A stretch of 64,000 nucleotides of DNA from positions 29,293 through 93,292 of IMG/VR virus record IMGVR_UViG_3300031537_000001; one strand, 5' to 3'. This stretch comes from a virus. The notes beneath the pieces were generated by a model. That model was not told where the DNA came from and ran no database searches. It saw nothing but the letters and a program-made list of their open reading frames with translations. Positions 44,801-52,390 of the stretch are shown piece after piece; the stretch's first letter is position 1, and the number at the start of each line of letters is the position of its first letter. The position numbers and the translations under genes were made by a program.

Positions 44801-47355
44801 CAGTATATGGAATTCTTCGTGGAACTTTCAAAGCAAGACAGTTTACAAACTTAATTCCTGTAGATATACTTAATGAAGTTATCGGTATTCCCAGTTCTAT
44901 AGATCAGGTAGATACATTTATTGACCAATGGATTCGTCATAATCCGGAGGAAACACAGAATATACAAAAATATACATTGACAGGGAGTCAATTACTACCT
45001 ACTGAAGGAATTGAATATTCTCAATATATACATATTGTAACTGAAGACAATGTTGTAAAAGTATTTAAGAAATCACCCTCAATAAGTGATGTATATCACG
45101 AAATATCTCAATTAGGTAATGATTATATAACAGAATATAATATTCAAGGTAAAGCTAAATCTATATTTAAATCCAACAGGACTGTAGAAGAACCATTGAA
45201 AAAAGATATCCATCAAATTAGAACCAGAGAAGGAACTTACATATCCGGAGATACTGTTAATGGATATAATATTGACCAGATTCAGGAAGAAGTAAAGTTA
45301 GATTATTCCAGTTCAGATAACTTAATTCAATCAATCATAGATCAAACTGAATATCCTGAATTATCAAATCTGGCTTTAGTAATTCAGGGAGTTATTCCTG
45401 ATGATATTACTCTTATAGTTACTGATACTATAAGAGGATTAAAGTATAATCCGGATTCAAATACAATTACGATAGGTAAAGAGTATATATCTACTTCATC
45501 TTCTCACGATATTATAACCGGGATTATGCATGAATACATGCACTCAGTTACATTACAAGAAATTGATAGATTTTCAAAAGGTAGTTTTAATCAGCCAGCT
45601 ATACAATCTTCTCTAAGTAGGATAAATGATTTCAAGAACAGAATCATCTCTAACTTAACCGAAGAGCAATCCAGTGATTTTAAAGCAGTTATGTTAGGAT
45701 ACTTAAATTCTGTATCCGATAATAAATTAAATGCTTTACTAAATAATTCGACAATTCATGGAGATGTACTTGAATTAATTAATAAAATTCTTACTTATAG
45801 AAAAAATCCTGAATTTTTTATTGATGGAAAATTTAAATCTGATATAGAAATAGCAAATAAACAATATACTGAAATAGCGGCTGAATCCAGATCAAAATTT
45901 GAAAGCTATTATTCTTTACTTAATTTATCTGAATTTGTTGCAGTAAGTTCAACCAGAAATATCTTTAAGGAATTAAATGTTAATACTTCAGAGTATAAAG
46001 GTCTTATTCAGGAATTGTTTCAAGCAATATTAGAATTACTTGGTTTTTCAACTGATGGAGCTCAAATGTTAGCTAGTGATATATTAACTGTAGCTAAAGT
46101 ATCTAAGGAAGATGTTGAGAAGATTCAAAAGACTAAAGTAGAAAAAGCTATTAATAATGATTTAATATACTCACATACTGATGGTAATAGTTATATAATA
46201 GAGAAAGGTAGCATTTACAATATAAATAATTTAAGTACACCTGTTATAATGGACCAAGTAAAAAGGTCAAAATTTACGGTTGATTTTATAAATGCTAAAT
46301 CTAAGAATGTTGAATATTCAATGTCAGATTTTTCAGATTCAGCCCAACGTAAATTTCGACAAAATGGTAAAGATTATAATTCTATCCAGGAATATAAACA
46401 AAATAATGAACAAAACTTAGATTCAGCTATAACAGAATCATATAGATCTAATCCGATATACATTGCTAAAATGTTTAAATATGTTGCTGATACCGGGGAT
46501 AAATCTAAGTTTGGAAATTTGTATAACGAGTTACTTGATTTATATGATTATATGGATTCTATTATAATCAATACTCCTAAACAACTGGATATAAATTATA
46601 GTAAAGAGAATCTTCCTCCAAAAAATGTCAATACTGTAGTAGTTACTAATGAAACATATTCTGCTCCTGTTAGTTATGCTACTGATGCAATTATAGAATC
46701 AATAAAGAATAGTGACCTTGAAAGTATAAAGGATCAGTTTTCAAACTTTGAAGATCAGGTTTTAAAGTCTCTTGAAAAAGAAGGGGAAGAAGTAAAGAGA
46801 AAATGTAAAAGTAAGACAAAAGCTTCTAAAGGAATGAAGAGTAACTTTAAAAAAGGGTTTGAATGGAGTTTGGTTAAAGACCTTAAAGGATTTCCTTCAC
46901 ATACTCAAGGAGGAGTTGATTTAAAAATCTCCAATGGTAAAGTTACCTTTTCTGGAAAAAATGGTACAATTGAAGCAAAGCATGGATTATTACTTCATGA
47001 GACTTCATATGCCAGATTTAATAGGATGAATAGAAAAGGTGGGGATTGGGAGATATCTAAGACTAATAATTCTAAAGTCTATGCAGAAAAGGGACTACAA
47101 GTAAAGTGGAATAAGAAAAATACTTCTTTTGAAAAAGGACATGAATGGAATCTAATTAAAGATTTAAAAGGTTTTCCTTCACATAATAGTGGAGGAATTA
47201 ATATATTTGTGGAAGAAAATGGTAATATAGGATTTACAAAAGGAGAGACTAAAATAAAAGCAGCATGTGGTTGTGTTATACCTAATAAATCATTCATTAA
47301 ACTTAACTCTGCTAAAGAATCAAAAAATGTCAAACGTTATATAAAAAGAAAATAA
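38884..47355 (+). CDS. Giant virion RNA polymerase fused to a zinc-protease-like domain
   Basis: The product has 2,823 residues. The motif D1340-F-D-V-D1344 in MGSDFDVDMLYSY matches the DFDID-type metal site of the crAss-like virion RNA polymerase, where three aspartates hold the catalytic magnesium. About 200 residues earlier, segments rich in Lys and Gly are candidates for the other double-psi barrel. Near residue 2216 is H2216-E-Y-M-H2220, an HExxH zinc-protease motif in IITGIMHEYMHSVTL. The C-terminus has two copies of a LKGFPSHxxGG(V/I) repeat. It should be packaged and transcribe early phage genes. Fusion with a protease-like domain may serve self-processing (inference). Confidence 0.82.
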   Translation: MGCQETRLGLLKPERVKEILASQDVFIQGLSFAKQKEVVNVLTGRLYQAAFENTNPEKVLLNTIVENFVKDVESNINSLQESIEDLELLNDDNSMQEEIDSVKLNIADNKSVIDNIDKFRSLAKAELEHINFIRIKKLQESSELVSKEQEELSETPDMESSFERTSFSDNFSIELSSRDTISTRMKKFLSYITEYEYQDGIPVQKKSFIGTEIALDFNYVYKELHSILHDLPAKYDVLVSKLDEFTSSAITEQNPNYAWLQDISNKLSSKDSKGEYTLDEQIRKEFVTDMTKHRIKMKFISYELKLEEDGFYHPKLKVYDDDSSSISRRIQQQWKKSHLKSSVVVHGLYDENKLQSVKEKISTLRNTDQKDGLALAKIATDILHSLGINAEPIYVNSLFLTSKKIYYGSKSSTGRQFFHPNGPIDILLKQMSPGSLVENSDVMNDNIVFGLVNGSSSYVKDQFAHSFRIGDKIIYTYTNNHYTVNRVNKLTEESSQLRSELSKSLFAKESLYLAMLNNEDTNFRKDFEVSYVSLHPLKTKRRRSKEANKISPTDMEIVKVGFFNNGNKYNSININGKPLSYRKAQYFLPTNSDKERILLGSGLAFDSVVSDTVEDNSGKLIPTQYFKPEALDLMYESVVKAEINRIFSTSQPSFDENIDLADYNGKLFYLFPSLNDLTIKQKNNEGDEVEVKLLDLVQSSPQIDSNVKNQIKAELVRTLIDSTFQTLESYKSKGLIVERDGKYFPTNRLVLKSTKAGKTDVIASIMNMKFNYFLFNANMFQLIVGDPSNYAKGNIKGTYANIGKRLAAEIAPGNEFESEDYIQLYAKDKISTSVVFKHILKILDNKTLQQFNSMSEDQRRKLKSFPYTAIKGTDAQEITTWKEHLDVLKGLGRISKKEYEEASDAFSNKRLPTKRIFDKVLQPLKPVYVNNKIIQVGDFKIDKKIYIKTSSFPLIPALTKNQEIDKLRLKLEDIASKNGNKGVRLVYKSGVKVGFPKKTALTIFDEAGNITDFQIDKPEILSREGFKIQQDKPYDPKKLKINSGAQAKKLLFANFLNTEFDYKDNKVTGEELRSKYVDYYKQLYDLGIASLKDRIGTKRYRDKKGNSQTLLDIELLSSLLKGELRKRGEDTKVLIDGLEIKTFPHNINGKSIVRKDFAIPLWASPNADIYASLLISLVKNSVVKQKLTGRSEVLASQEGFKPTSETVIKAVETGEDLSKLINEYDSILFTDSYNHEQGLLPQYTDSKGIVHPAQILVPFKFQDNDGNTLDLSQFTVKNKEGKITIDKTKLPPELLKTFGFRIPTQLHSSMSYMEIVGFLPTISGDMIVAPREFTIQMGSDFDVDMLYSYLMSTKYNSVHKSLAKIEEISDYKGKRRKLAIDYKLAKQKLQENSPNDYKDIFNRIVESIDIFRETGDTINENELGNFVGNLYPDAELNLIKNVINLSLELDNFDNLYKKSIHNSLLDIHLTVVSSPQTQSSIITPLGLGQYLGTTIKYDGKEYIDGYADLIDTLSSSVRQEPIISDIYQTNKFYDGTEGKDGISMFSADSIFNALAQDKELQIQTTNYLGEKVPIQIEFGNKYDMSNGILGRLLSLKKDSPRKITEIIAAAQNLSVDNANEQGMYKVNMNKYTFNVYSILNFLGFEEDVSTTFISQPIIKDFVKLVRESESITGKYNPDRIDDIIDILKKTYDSQSTYTPKDQSLADFKGKDASKEMLDMIKDQEKYIDFGKHQVAILLKFLQLQEYERYPASLKKYLNIDSKGFNKNMFINKLRYDKSFTLNFHNIKNAESLLGTIENDEFGLTDVNPTTLAGLDTWIGTESLLSFFGNEFVETNPSFMFKSIYSNLAVNIGRDGNLSASQLKSITNGYKDFLLTNFKTGNIDNVRKVLFTNTKEGSLYDNLNKLKDSIYWKKNTFLNGIAFQETDGVVTIDFNNTSEDILDDNKFYLSFLDMFRNDSEINGVIPSIVAEQLAVYGILRGTFKARQFTNLIPVDILNEVIGIPSSIDQVDTFIDQWIRHNPEETQNIQKYTLTGSQLLPTEGIEYSQYIHIVTEDNVVKVFKKSPSISDVYHEISQLGNDYITEYNIQGKAKSIFKSNRTVEEPLKKDIHQIRTREGTYISGDTVNGYNIDQIQEEVKLDYSSSDNLIQSIIDQTEYPELSNLALVIQGVIPDDITLIVTDTIRGLKYNPDSNTITIGKEYISTSSSHDIITGIMHEYMHSVTLQEIDRFSKGSFNQPAIQSSLSRINDFKNRIISNLTEEQSSDFKAVMLGYLNSVSDNKLNALLNNSTIHGDVLELINKILTYRKNPEFFIDGKFKSDIEIANKQYTEIAAESRSKFESYYSLLNLSEFVAVSSTRNIFKELNVNTSEYKGLIQELFQAILELLGFSTDGAQMLASDILTVAKVSKEDVEKIQKTKVEKAINNDLIYSHTDGNSYIIEKGSIYNINNLSTPVIMDQVKRSKFTVDFINAKSKNVEYSMSDFSDSAQRKFRQNGKDYNSIQEYKQNNEQNLDSAITESYRSNPIYIAKMFKYVADTGDKSKFGNLYNELLDLYDYMDSIIINTPKQLDINYSKENLPPKNVNTVVVTNETYSAPVSYATDAIIESIKNSDLESIKDQFSNFEDQVLKSLEKEGEEVKRKCKSKTKASKGMKSNFKKGFEWSLVKDLKGFPSHTQGGVDLKISNGKVTFSGKNGTIEAKHGLLLHETSYARFNRMNRKGGDWEISKTNNSKVYAEKGLQVKWNKKNTSFEKGHEWNLIKDLKGFPSHNSGGINIFVEENGNIGFTKGETKIKAACGCVIPNKSFIKLNSAKESKNVKRYIKRK

Positions 47356-47358
47356 ATT

Positions 47359-47856
47359 ATGAAAAATCTAATTAGTGATGTTTTAATAGAAGCCTTGCAA
47401 TATAGAATAAACCAAGAAAGAATAAGCAGTTATATTTATGAAGATATGGCTAACTATTTAGACTACATAGGATTTACAGGAGCAGCTAAACGTTGGAGAA
47501 AATATGCTTCGGAGGAACTAACTCATTCAGGATGGGGTGAAAGTTTATTATCTGATTTAGACCTATTACCTAGAATGGATATAATTCCTAAACAACCAGG
47601 AACCTATTCAGGATTAGTAGATATCATAGATAAAAGTCTTGAACATGAAATTACGATTACACAACAATGTAATGAATTATTTGTCTTAGCTATGAAAGAA
47701 GGTTGTGGTATGGTTACTCAACTTGCTTTAAAATATCAGGCTGAGCAAGTAGAAGAACTTGGTAAAATGACTTATTGGAAAAATCGTCTTGAAGCTTTTG
47801 GTGATGATTCTACAGCTTTAAGATTTCTTGACAATGAAATGGGAGATCTGGATTAA
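47359..47856 (+). CDS. ftnA: Ferritin (FtnA-type, ferroxidase)
   Basis: The 165-residue protein matches non-haem bacterial ferritin in length and layout. All nine residues of the E. coli FtnA iron centre line up at a constant offset of +3: A/B site E20, E53, H56, E97, E133, with Q130; C site E52, E129, E132. Motifs are EELTH, LEHE and QAEQVEE. The end FLDNEMGDLD matches the FtnA C-terminal helix. It would oxidise Fe(II) and store iron as a 24-mer. It follows the giant polymerase gene by 3 bases and precedes wall-degrading genes. No signal peptide. A Dps-type protein is less likely because the A/B/C sites of ferritin are present. Confidence 0.9.
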   Translation: MKNLISDVLIEALQYRINQERISSYIYEDMANYLDYIGFTGAAKRWRKYASEELTHSGWGESLLSDLDLLPRMDIIPKQPGTYSGLVDIIDKSLEHEITITQQCNELFVLAMKEGCGMVTQLALKYQAEQVEELGKMTYWKNRLEAFGDDSTALRFLDNEMGDLD

Positions 47857-47874
47857 TATAAAAATAATCAAACT

Positions 47875-49083
47875 ATGGGAAAAAATATAGAAGCCGAAGG
47901 TGGGGAACTAACTCTTCGAAATCAGAATAGGGATATAATTATTGTCCCTAAACATGATAGGGAAAAAATTCTTAAAATGTTAAAGAATAAAGACCATGAA
48001 GGTATAGATGAATATGCATCTTCTTTACCTTATATGGAAGATTATGCTGATGATGGTAGTTTGTTATTAAATGATAATATTGGCCCTGAACCGGGACCAG
48101 GTGAAAAGGGTACTACTAAAAATAAAACTATTACTTCTAAGAAATCTGAAGGTTTATATACTAATAAAGAATATGAAGCTTTAAAAAATGATTACTATAC
48201 TAATTCAAAGTATACAAAATATAGTGCAAAAACTCCAGGAGCAGGTTGTGTAGGTTCAAGTTGTAAAAATTTTGATGTTCTTTACCCCGATAAGAAAGGT
48301 TTTTATGAAGATTATTCTAGTGTAGGATTATTCCAAAAAGAATATCCAAAAGTAGTTACGAGTAATAAAGGTGTGAGAAAACCCCAAGGAAGTTCGGTAG
48401 GTATAGATGCTTGGGAAGCAGAAGATTTTATAACCCATAATAAATTGGGAGAACCTATAGTTAGTGCGAATGATAAAGATTACTTAAAGAAACTTTATGG
48501 ACTTGATCCTAGAGATATTCCTATTGGTTCAATGTTAACTTTTGGAGATGCTGTGAAAGCTGGTTATGTAGAAAAAGGAGCTCCAAATTGGAGAGGTGTA
48601 AAAGATCAGCATATGACTCAACATGGAGGTGTTGCAATGGGTTATGTTGAAGATGAAGATGAAGAGGGAAATCAAGTGTATAATTTAATGGTAGATGAAC
48701 TTGGTTTAAAAACAATAGGACAAGGTAAAACAGCTACTATGAGTTGGCCTTCTTATGTAAGTAGTAGGGATATGAGAGGAATTGTTAAAAGATACAGTTC
48801 ACCAACTAACTATTGGGATTTATCCGGAAAAGAAAAAAAGAAAATTTTTACTAGACCTAAAACTGTAGATGTATTAAAAGATATAGAAAGATATAAAAAA
48901 GAAATGTTAGAATCTATAAAATGGAATGAGGAAAATGAAATGCCTGGTTATCCCAAAGGTAGTTATGCAAAAGCACAAAAGGAAGGTATAAAAATACCAA
49001 AAGAATTACTATATAAATTTGGACAATCTACTGGTTTAGCTCCTGGAAATCCAAAAATTGTCGAAGTAGAAAAAAAGAAATAA
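47875..49083 (+). CDS. Virion protein with NlpC/P60-like cysteine peptidase domain
   Basis: The 402-residue product starts MGKNIEAEGGELTLRNQNR, a GG motif also seen in other virion proteins here. In the second third, AGC125VGSSC130KN is a candidate catalytic Cys region, and Q249-H250-G-G-V-A-M-G-Y has the HxGI(Y/G) pattern of the NlpC/P60 family His, followed by a YNLMVDE strand. This would fit a cysteine peptidase that cuts peptidoglycan cross-links. The rest has low-complexity segments. It sits in the virion block beside the M23 gene, so it may act during entry. Confidence 0.55.
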   Translation: MGKNIEAEGGELTLRNQNRDIIIVPKHDREKILKMLKNKDHEGIDEYASSLPYMEDYADDGSLLLNDNIGPEPGPGEKGTTKNKTITSKKSEGLYTNKEYEALKNDYYTNSKYTKYSAKTPGAGCVGSSCKNFDVLYPDKKGFYEDYSSVGLFQKEYPKVVTSNKGVRKPQGSSVGIDAWEAEDFITHNKLGEPIVSANDKDYLKKLYGLDPRDIPIGSMLTFGDAVKAGYVEKGAPNWRGVKDQHMTQHGGVAMGYVEDEDEEGNQVYNLMVDELGLKTIGQGKTATMSWPSYVSSRDMRGIVKRYSSPTNYWDLSGKEKKKIFTRPKTVDVLKDIERYKKEMLESIKWNEENEMPGYPKGSYAKAQKEGIKIPKELLYKFGQSTGLAPGNPKIVEVEKKK

Positions 49084-49113
49084 ATTACTGTATTAATTAA
49101 TAATAATAATAAT

Positions 49114-49725
49114 ATGAAAAATTCAATTTTAATTTTAGTCTTCATTGTAATAACAGCATTTTCTTGTATTTCTGTAATGGATGAACAAGCATTATCTGAA
49201 TTAAATGAAGAGATCTCATTGAGAGATGCACTGCCATCTAATATAAGACTGCAATATCCTGTGGATATGTCTAAATATTATGATGCTAATCCATATGGAA
49301 ACATAACTAAATATGGAATTCATCTAGGTTCTGATTTAAATAAATATGGACCAGTAAACTGTGATTTAGGAGATACTATTTATTGTATCGGATCTGGTAT
49401 GGTTATCGAATGTTCTGATCCTTTAATAGTTATACTACATAGAATAGAAACTGATTCTATGAACTATATTATATCTAGTTACTATCATTGTGATACTATA
49501 TTTGTAACTCCAAATGATTATGTATCTAAGGGACAACCAATAGCTTTAATAGGAAAAAAATGGGCTTATACAGCACATCTTCATTTTGAAATCCTTACAG
49601 ATACAACTCAAAGACGAGAATTCTATTTTGATAAAGATAGTAGAGTTGATGATTATAGAAAATTATCTTGTATAGATCCTATGAAATTTATCAAAGAATA
49701 TAAACCTAATAAAAGAAAAAACTAA
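49114..49725 (+). CDS. M23-family metallopeptidase, putative lipoprotein
   Basis: The 203-residue product starts with a hydrophobic signal and a Cys (ILVFIVITAFSC, C18), a plausible Bacteroidota lipobox. The M23 (lysostaphin-type) zinc site is complete: H70-x3-D74 in GIHLGSDL, H125 in SSYYHC, and H155-L-H157 in AHLHFEI. It cleaves peptide cross-bridges. Being exported or lipid-anchored, it could act at lysis rather than in the virion. It touches the helicase gene without a gap (49726). A leader of repeated AAT precedes the ATG. Confidence 0.85.
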   Translation: MKNSILILVFIVITAFSCISVMDEQALSELNEEISLRDALPSNIRLQYPVDMSKYYDANPYGNITKYGIHLGSDLNKYGPVNCDLGDTIYCIGSGMVIECSDPLIVILHRIETDSMNYIISSYYHCDTIFVTPNDYVSKGQPIALIGKKWAYTAHLHFEILTDTTQRREFYFDKDSRVDDYRKLSCIDPMKFIKEYKPNKRKN

Positions 49726-52389
49726 ATGATTTGTTTAGATCTAAATAACTCAAAAGTAACTGAATCTCTGAGTAAACTTACCAGAGTTTTTAAGAATGAG
49801 AATATTGCATATGTTTTACTGGCTAAAAATAATTCATTTAGTCTTGAGAATAATTTACAAGGTAATCCTTCTGAATTATTTAATGGTTTAAAGCATCTCT
49901 ACGGAAATGCTACAAAAGCTTTGAAAACAAAAGCTATTATTTATACAAATGAATTTTTAGCAACTAATGAATGGTTTGAAAAAGGAGAACCATCAGTTAC
50001 AGAGGTATTAGAGTTTCTTGATAAACAACGGAATAATTATAATACAGAACCGGTCTTTAATGACCGGTCTGTTATTTTCATTGGGAATAATAAAAGTACT
50101 GGTACAAAGACTTTAACAAAACAAAATATTTTTAGTGTAATACCTGTTCAAGCAGTTGATAAAAAAGCTATTACTAAAGCAAGTATAGCTAATAAATTTA
50201 TTGGTTTTGGTGAAGGGATTGAAAATTCTTCTACAGAACTGTATAGAAAACAAATTGGAAAATATGCTAATACAGGAAACTACAATAACAACGATACTGT
50301 ATTTGTTTCGATTGGAGGTAAAAGAGGTTCTGAGACTTTAAGAAATGAGCAACAAAATAAAACTATTCAAGAAGCTTTAAAAGCTATTGAATCTGGGGCT
50401 ACTCTTATTACTGATAATAAAAGTTATATTGAATCTTCTACATATAATGAAGGAGAAAAAAAGCTTTACTCAATTTTAAAAAGCAAAGGTTATAGTTATT
50501 CTGAACAAACAGTAGATAATCAAGTCTTAGGAGTTTGGAATAAAACTAAATTCAATTTAACTTCTATGTATTCAAATATTGATAATGCCTTATCAAAAGG
50601 TGTTAGAGCTTTTGTAATGTCTCCTATAGAAAAAGCTACTGAACAGGAATTAAATATTTCTGAGTATCTTTTATCAAAGGGTTTTGAGTATGTAGAAAAA
50701 AACGATACCGGATTTTATGTAAAAGAAATTTCAAAAGTAGATGCTATAATTGCAGATGAGGTATCTGATAATCTAATAACTCTAAACAATGTAACAATTG
50801 ATTTACGAAAACTTGGATTTGATTTCTCGTTAACAATACAACAAAAGGAATTCTTAAATAAGTTTGCTTCCTGGTTAGATGGTTCTGATTCAACCATGGA
50901 TAAAAAACATTTCTTATTAAATGGATATGCCGGAACTGGTAAAAGTACAGTAATAAAAGTCGCGATAGAATATGCAAAAACAATAGGTAAAAAACTTGTT
51001 TTAACAGCTACTACTGCTACTGCTGCCGATGTTCAAAAAAGTATTTATGGTGATGAAATAACTACCAGTACTTTACATTCCGCTTTAGGTTTAAGACTCG
51101 ATGGATTTGAAAACCAATTTGGAGATAAGGAACAGTATGATAACTTTGGAGGCATTATTAAATCAGGTGATATACTTGTGATAGATGAAGCTTCTATGCT
51201 TAACAATACATTGTATTCAAAGGTTTTACAAGAAGGGGTTAAAGTTCTGTTTATAGCTGATTCAGGTCAATTTAAACCAGTAGGAATGACAGCTCTTTCT
51301 AAAGTCTTTAATACTTCAGATAAGGTTGTTCAAAACCTAACTAAAGTTGTTAGACAAAACGAAAACAATCTTCTTAATTCTACTCTTACTTTACTTAGGA
51401 CTGATCAGGAAACTACAGTTGATCCTTTAAAAGATAAACGAGTAACTAAAATCAATCAAGAAACTCAGGAAGGTATAGAATATAATATAGGAGAAAAGCA
51501 TTTTTTAGAATCTATTACTAAGTTTTTTAAATCCAATAACTATAAAAAGGTCCCGGGATTTGCTAAGATTCTTACATACTTTAAAAACAGTGTAACTTCT
51601 TATAATAAAACAGTTAGAAATATTTTAGGTTATAAATCTGAGATTGAAGTAGGTGAAGTATTAACCGGTTATAAAAATGTACATTTTAGTAAAACTTCAA
51701 TGTTTAAAAATGGTTCTGATTATGTTGTTACAGGTTCTAATACAAAAAATGTAACAGTAGAAAACCCATTTGATGAATCTATGTCTGTAGAATTTCCTGC
51801 AAATATCGTTGATATTAAAAATACATTGACTAGAGAAACTTTTACTGTTACTATAATGAGTAGATCAGTATCTCAAAAGACAAAAACTGATTTAGCTTTA
51901 ATGTATGAGTATATAAGAGAAAAGATTTATAGTTTTCCAGCAGGAAAATCTCGACAGAATGCAAAAGAACTATTTTATCGTTTTGATAATTCTTTTATGA
52001 CTTTAGATGATTTAGAATCTACTACTTTAAAAGATAAATATGGTAAACCATTAGTAGTTAAAGACAAGACTATAGATTATGGTTATGCTATAACTTTTCA
52101 TAAGTCTCAAGGAAGTACTTATCAATATGCATTAGTTGATGAAACAGGAATTGATTGGTTAATTTCAAAACATAAAGATATTCTTGCTGCAAATCAATCA
52201 AGGTATGTAGCTTTTTCACGAGCAGCGAAAGGTATAGTAGTACGTTCAAGTAAACAGATTTCTACTGATTCAGAATTCGAAATACAAGATGTTGATAAAT
52301 CTGTTGACAATATATCTATTAATGCCGAAAACATAATATCTTTAGATGCTTTAGTCAAAGATGGAATAGCAAATAAAACTTGTAAATAA
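49726..52389 (+). CDS. SLOG-like domain fused to SF1 helicase
   Basis: The 887-residue protein has two halves. Residues about 150-275 (SSTELYRKQIG, DTVFVSIGGKRGSETLR, IESGATLITDN, YNEGEKKLYSILKSKGY) match, from memory, a Rossmann-type SLOG-like nucleotide-binding domain common in phage polyproteins. Residues 396-860 are an SF1 (RecD/Pif1-like) helicase with Walker A GYAGTGKS (400-407), Walker B VIDEASML, and a C-terminal FHKSQGSTY motif. It sits within the virion operon, two bases before the 1,281-residue gene. A packaged helicase or one expressed late are both possible. Fusion is unusual. Confidence 0.78.
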   Translation: MICLDLNNSKVTESLSKLTRVFKNENIAYVLLAKNNSFSLENNLQGNPSELFNGLKHLYGNATKALKTKAIIYTNEFLATNEWFEKGEPSVTEVLEFLDKQRNNYNTEPVFNDRSVIFIGNNKSTGTKTLTKQNIFSVIPVQAVDKKAITKASIANKFIGFGEGIENSSTELYRKQIGKYANTGNYNNNDTVFVSIGGKRGSETLRNEQQNKTIQEALKAIESGATLITDNKSYIESSTYNEGEKKLYSILKSKGYSYSEQTVDNQVLGVWNKTKFNLTSMYSNIDNALSKGVRAFVMSPIEKATEQELNISEYLLSKGFEYVEKNDTGFYVKEISKVDAIIADEVSDNLITLNNVTIDLRKLGFDFSLTIQQKEFLNKFASWLDGSDSTMDKKHFLLNGYAGTGKSTVIKVAIEYAKTIGKKLVLTATTATAADVQKSIYGDEITTSTLHSALGLRLDGFENQFGDKEQYDNFGGIIKSGDILVIDEASMLNNTLYSKVLQEGVKVLFIADSGQFKPVGMTALSKVFNTSDKVVQNLTKVVRQNENNLLNSTLTLLRTDQETTVDPLKDKRVTKINQETQEGIEYNIGEKHFLESITKFFKSNNYKKVPGFAKILTYFKNSVTSYNKTVRNILGYKSEIEVGEVLTGYKNVHFSKTSMFKNGSDYVVTGSNTKNVTVENPFDESMSVEFPANIVDIKNTLTRETFTVTIMSRSVSQKTKTDLALMYEYIREKIYSFPAGKSRQNAKELFYRFDNSFMTLDDLESTTLKDKYGKPLVVKDKTIDYGYAITFHKSQGSTYQYALVDETGIDWLISKHKDILAANQSRYVAFSRAAKGIVVRSSKQISTDSEFEIQDVDKSVDNISINAENIISLDALVKDGIANKTCK

Positions 52390-52390
52390 T

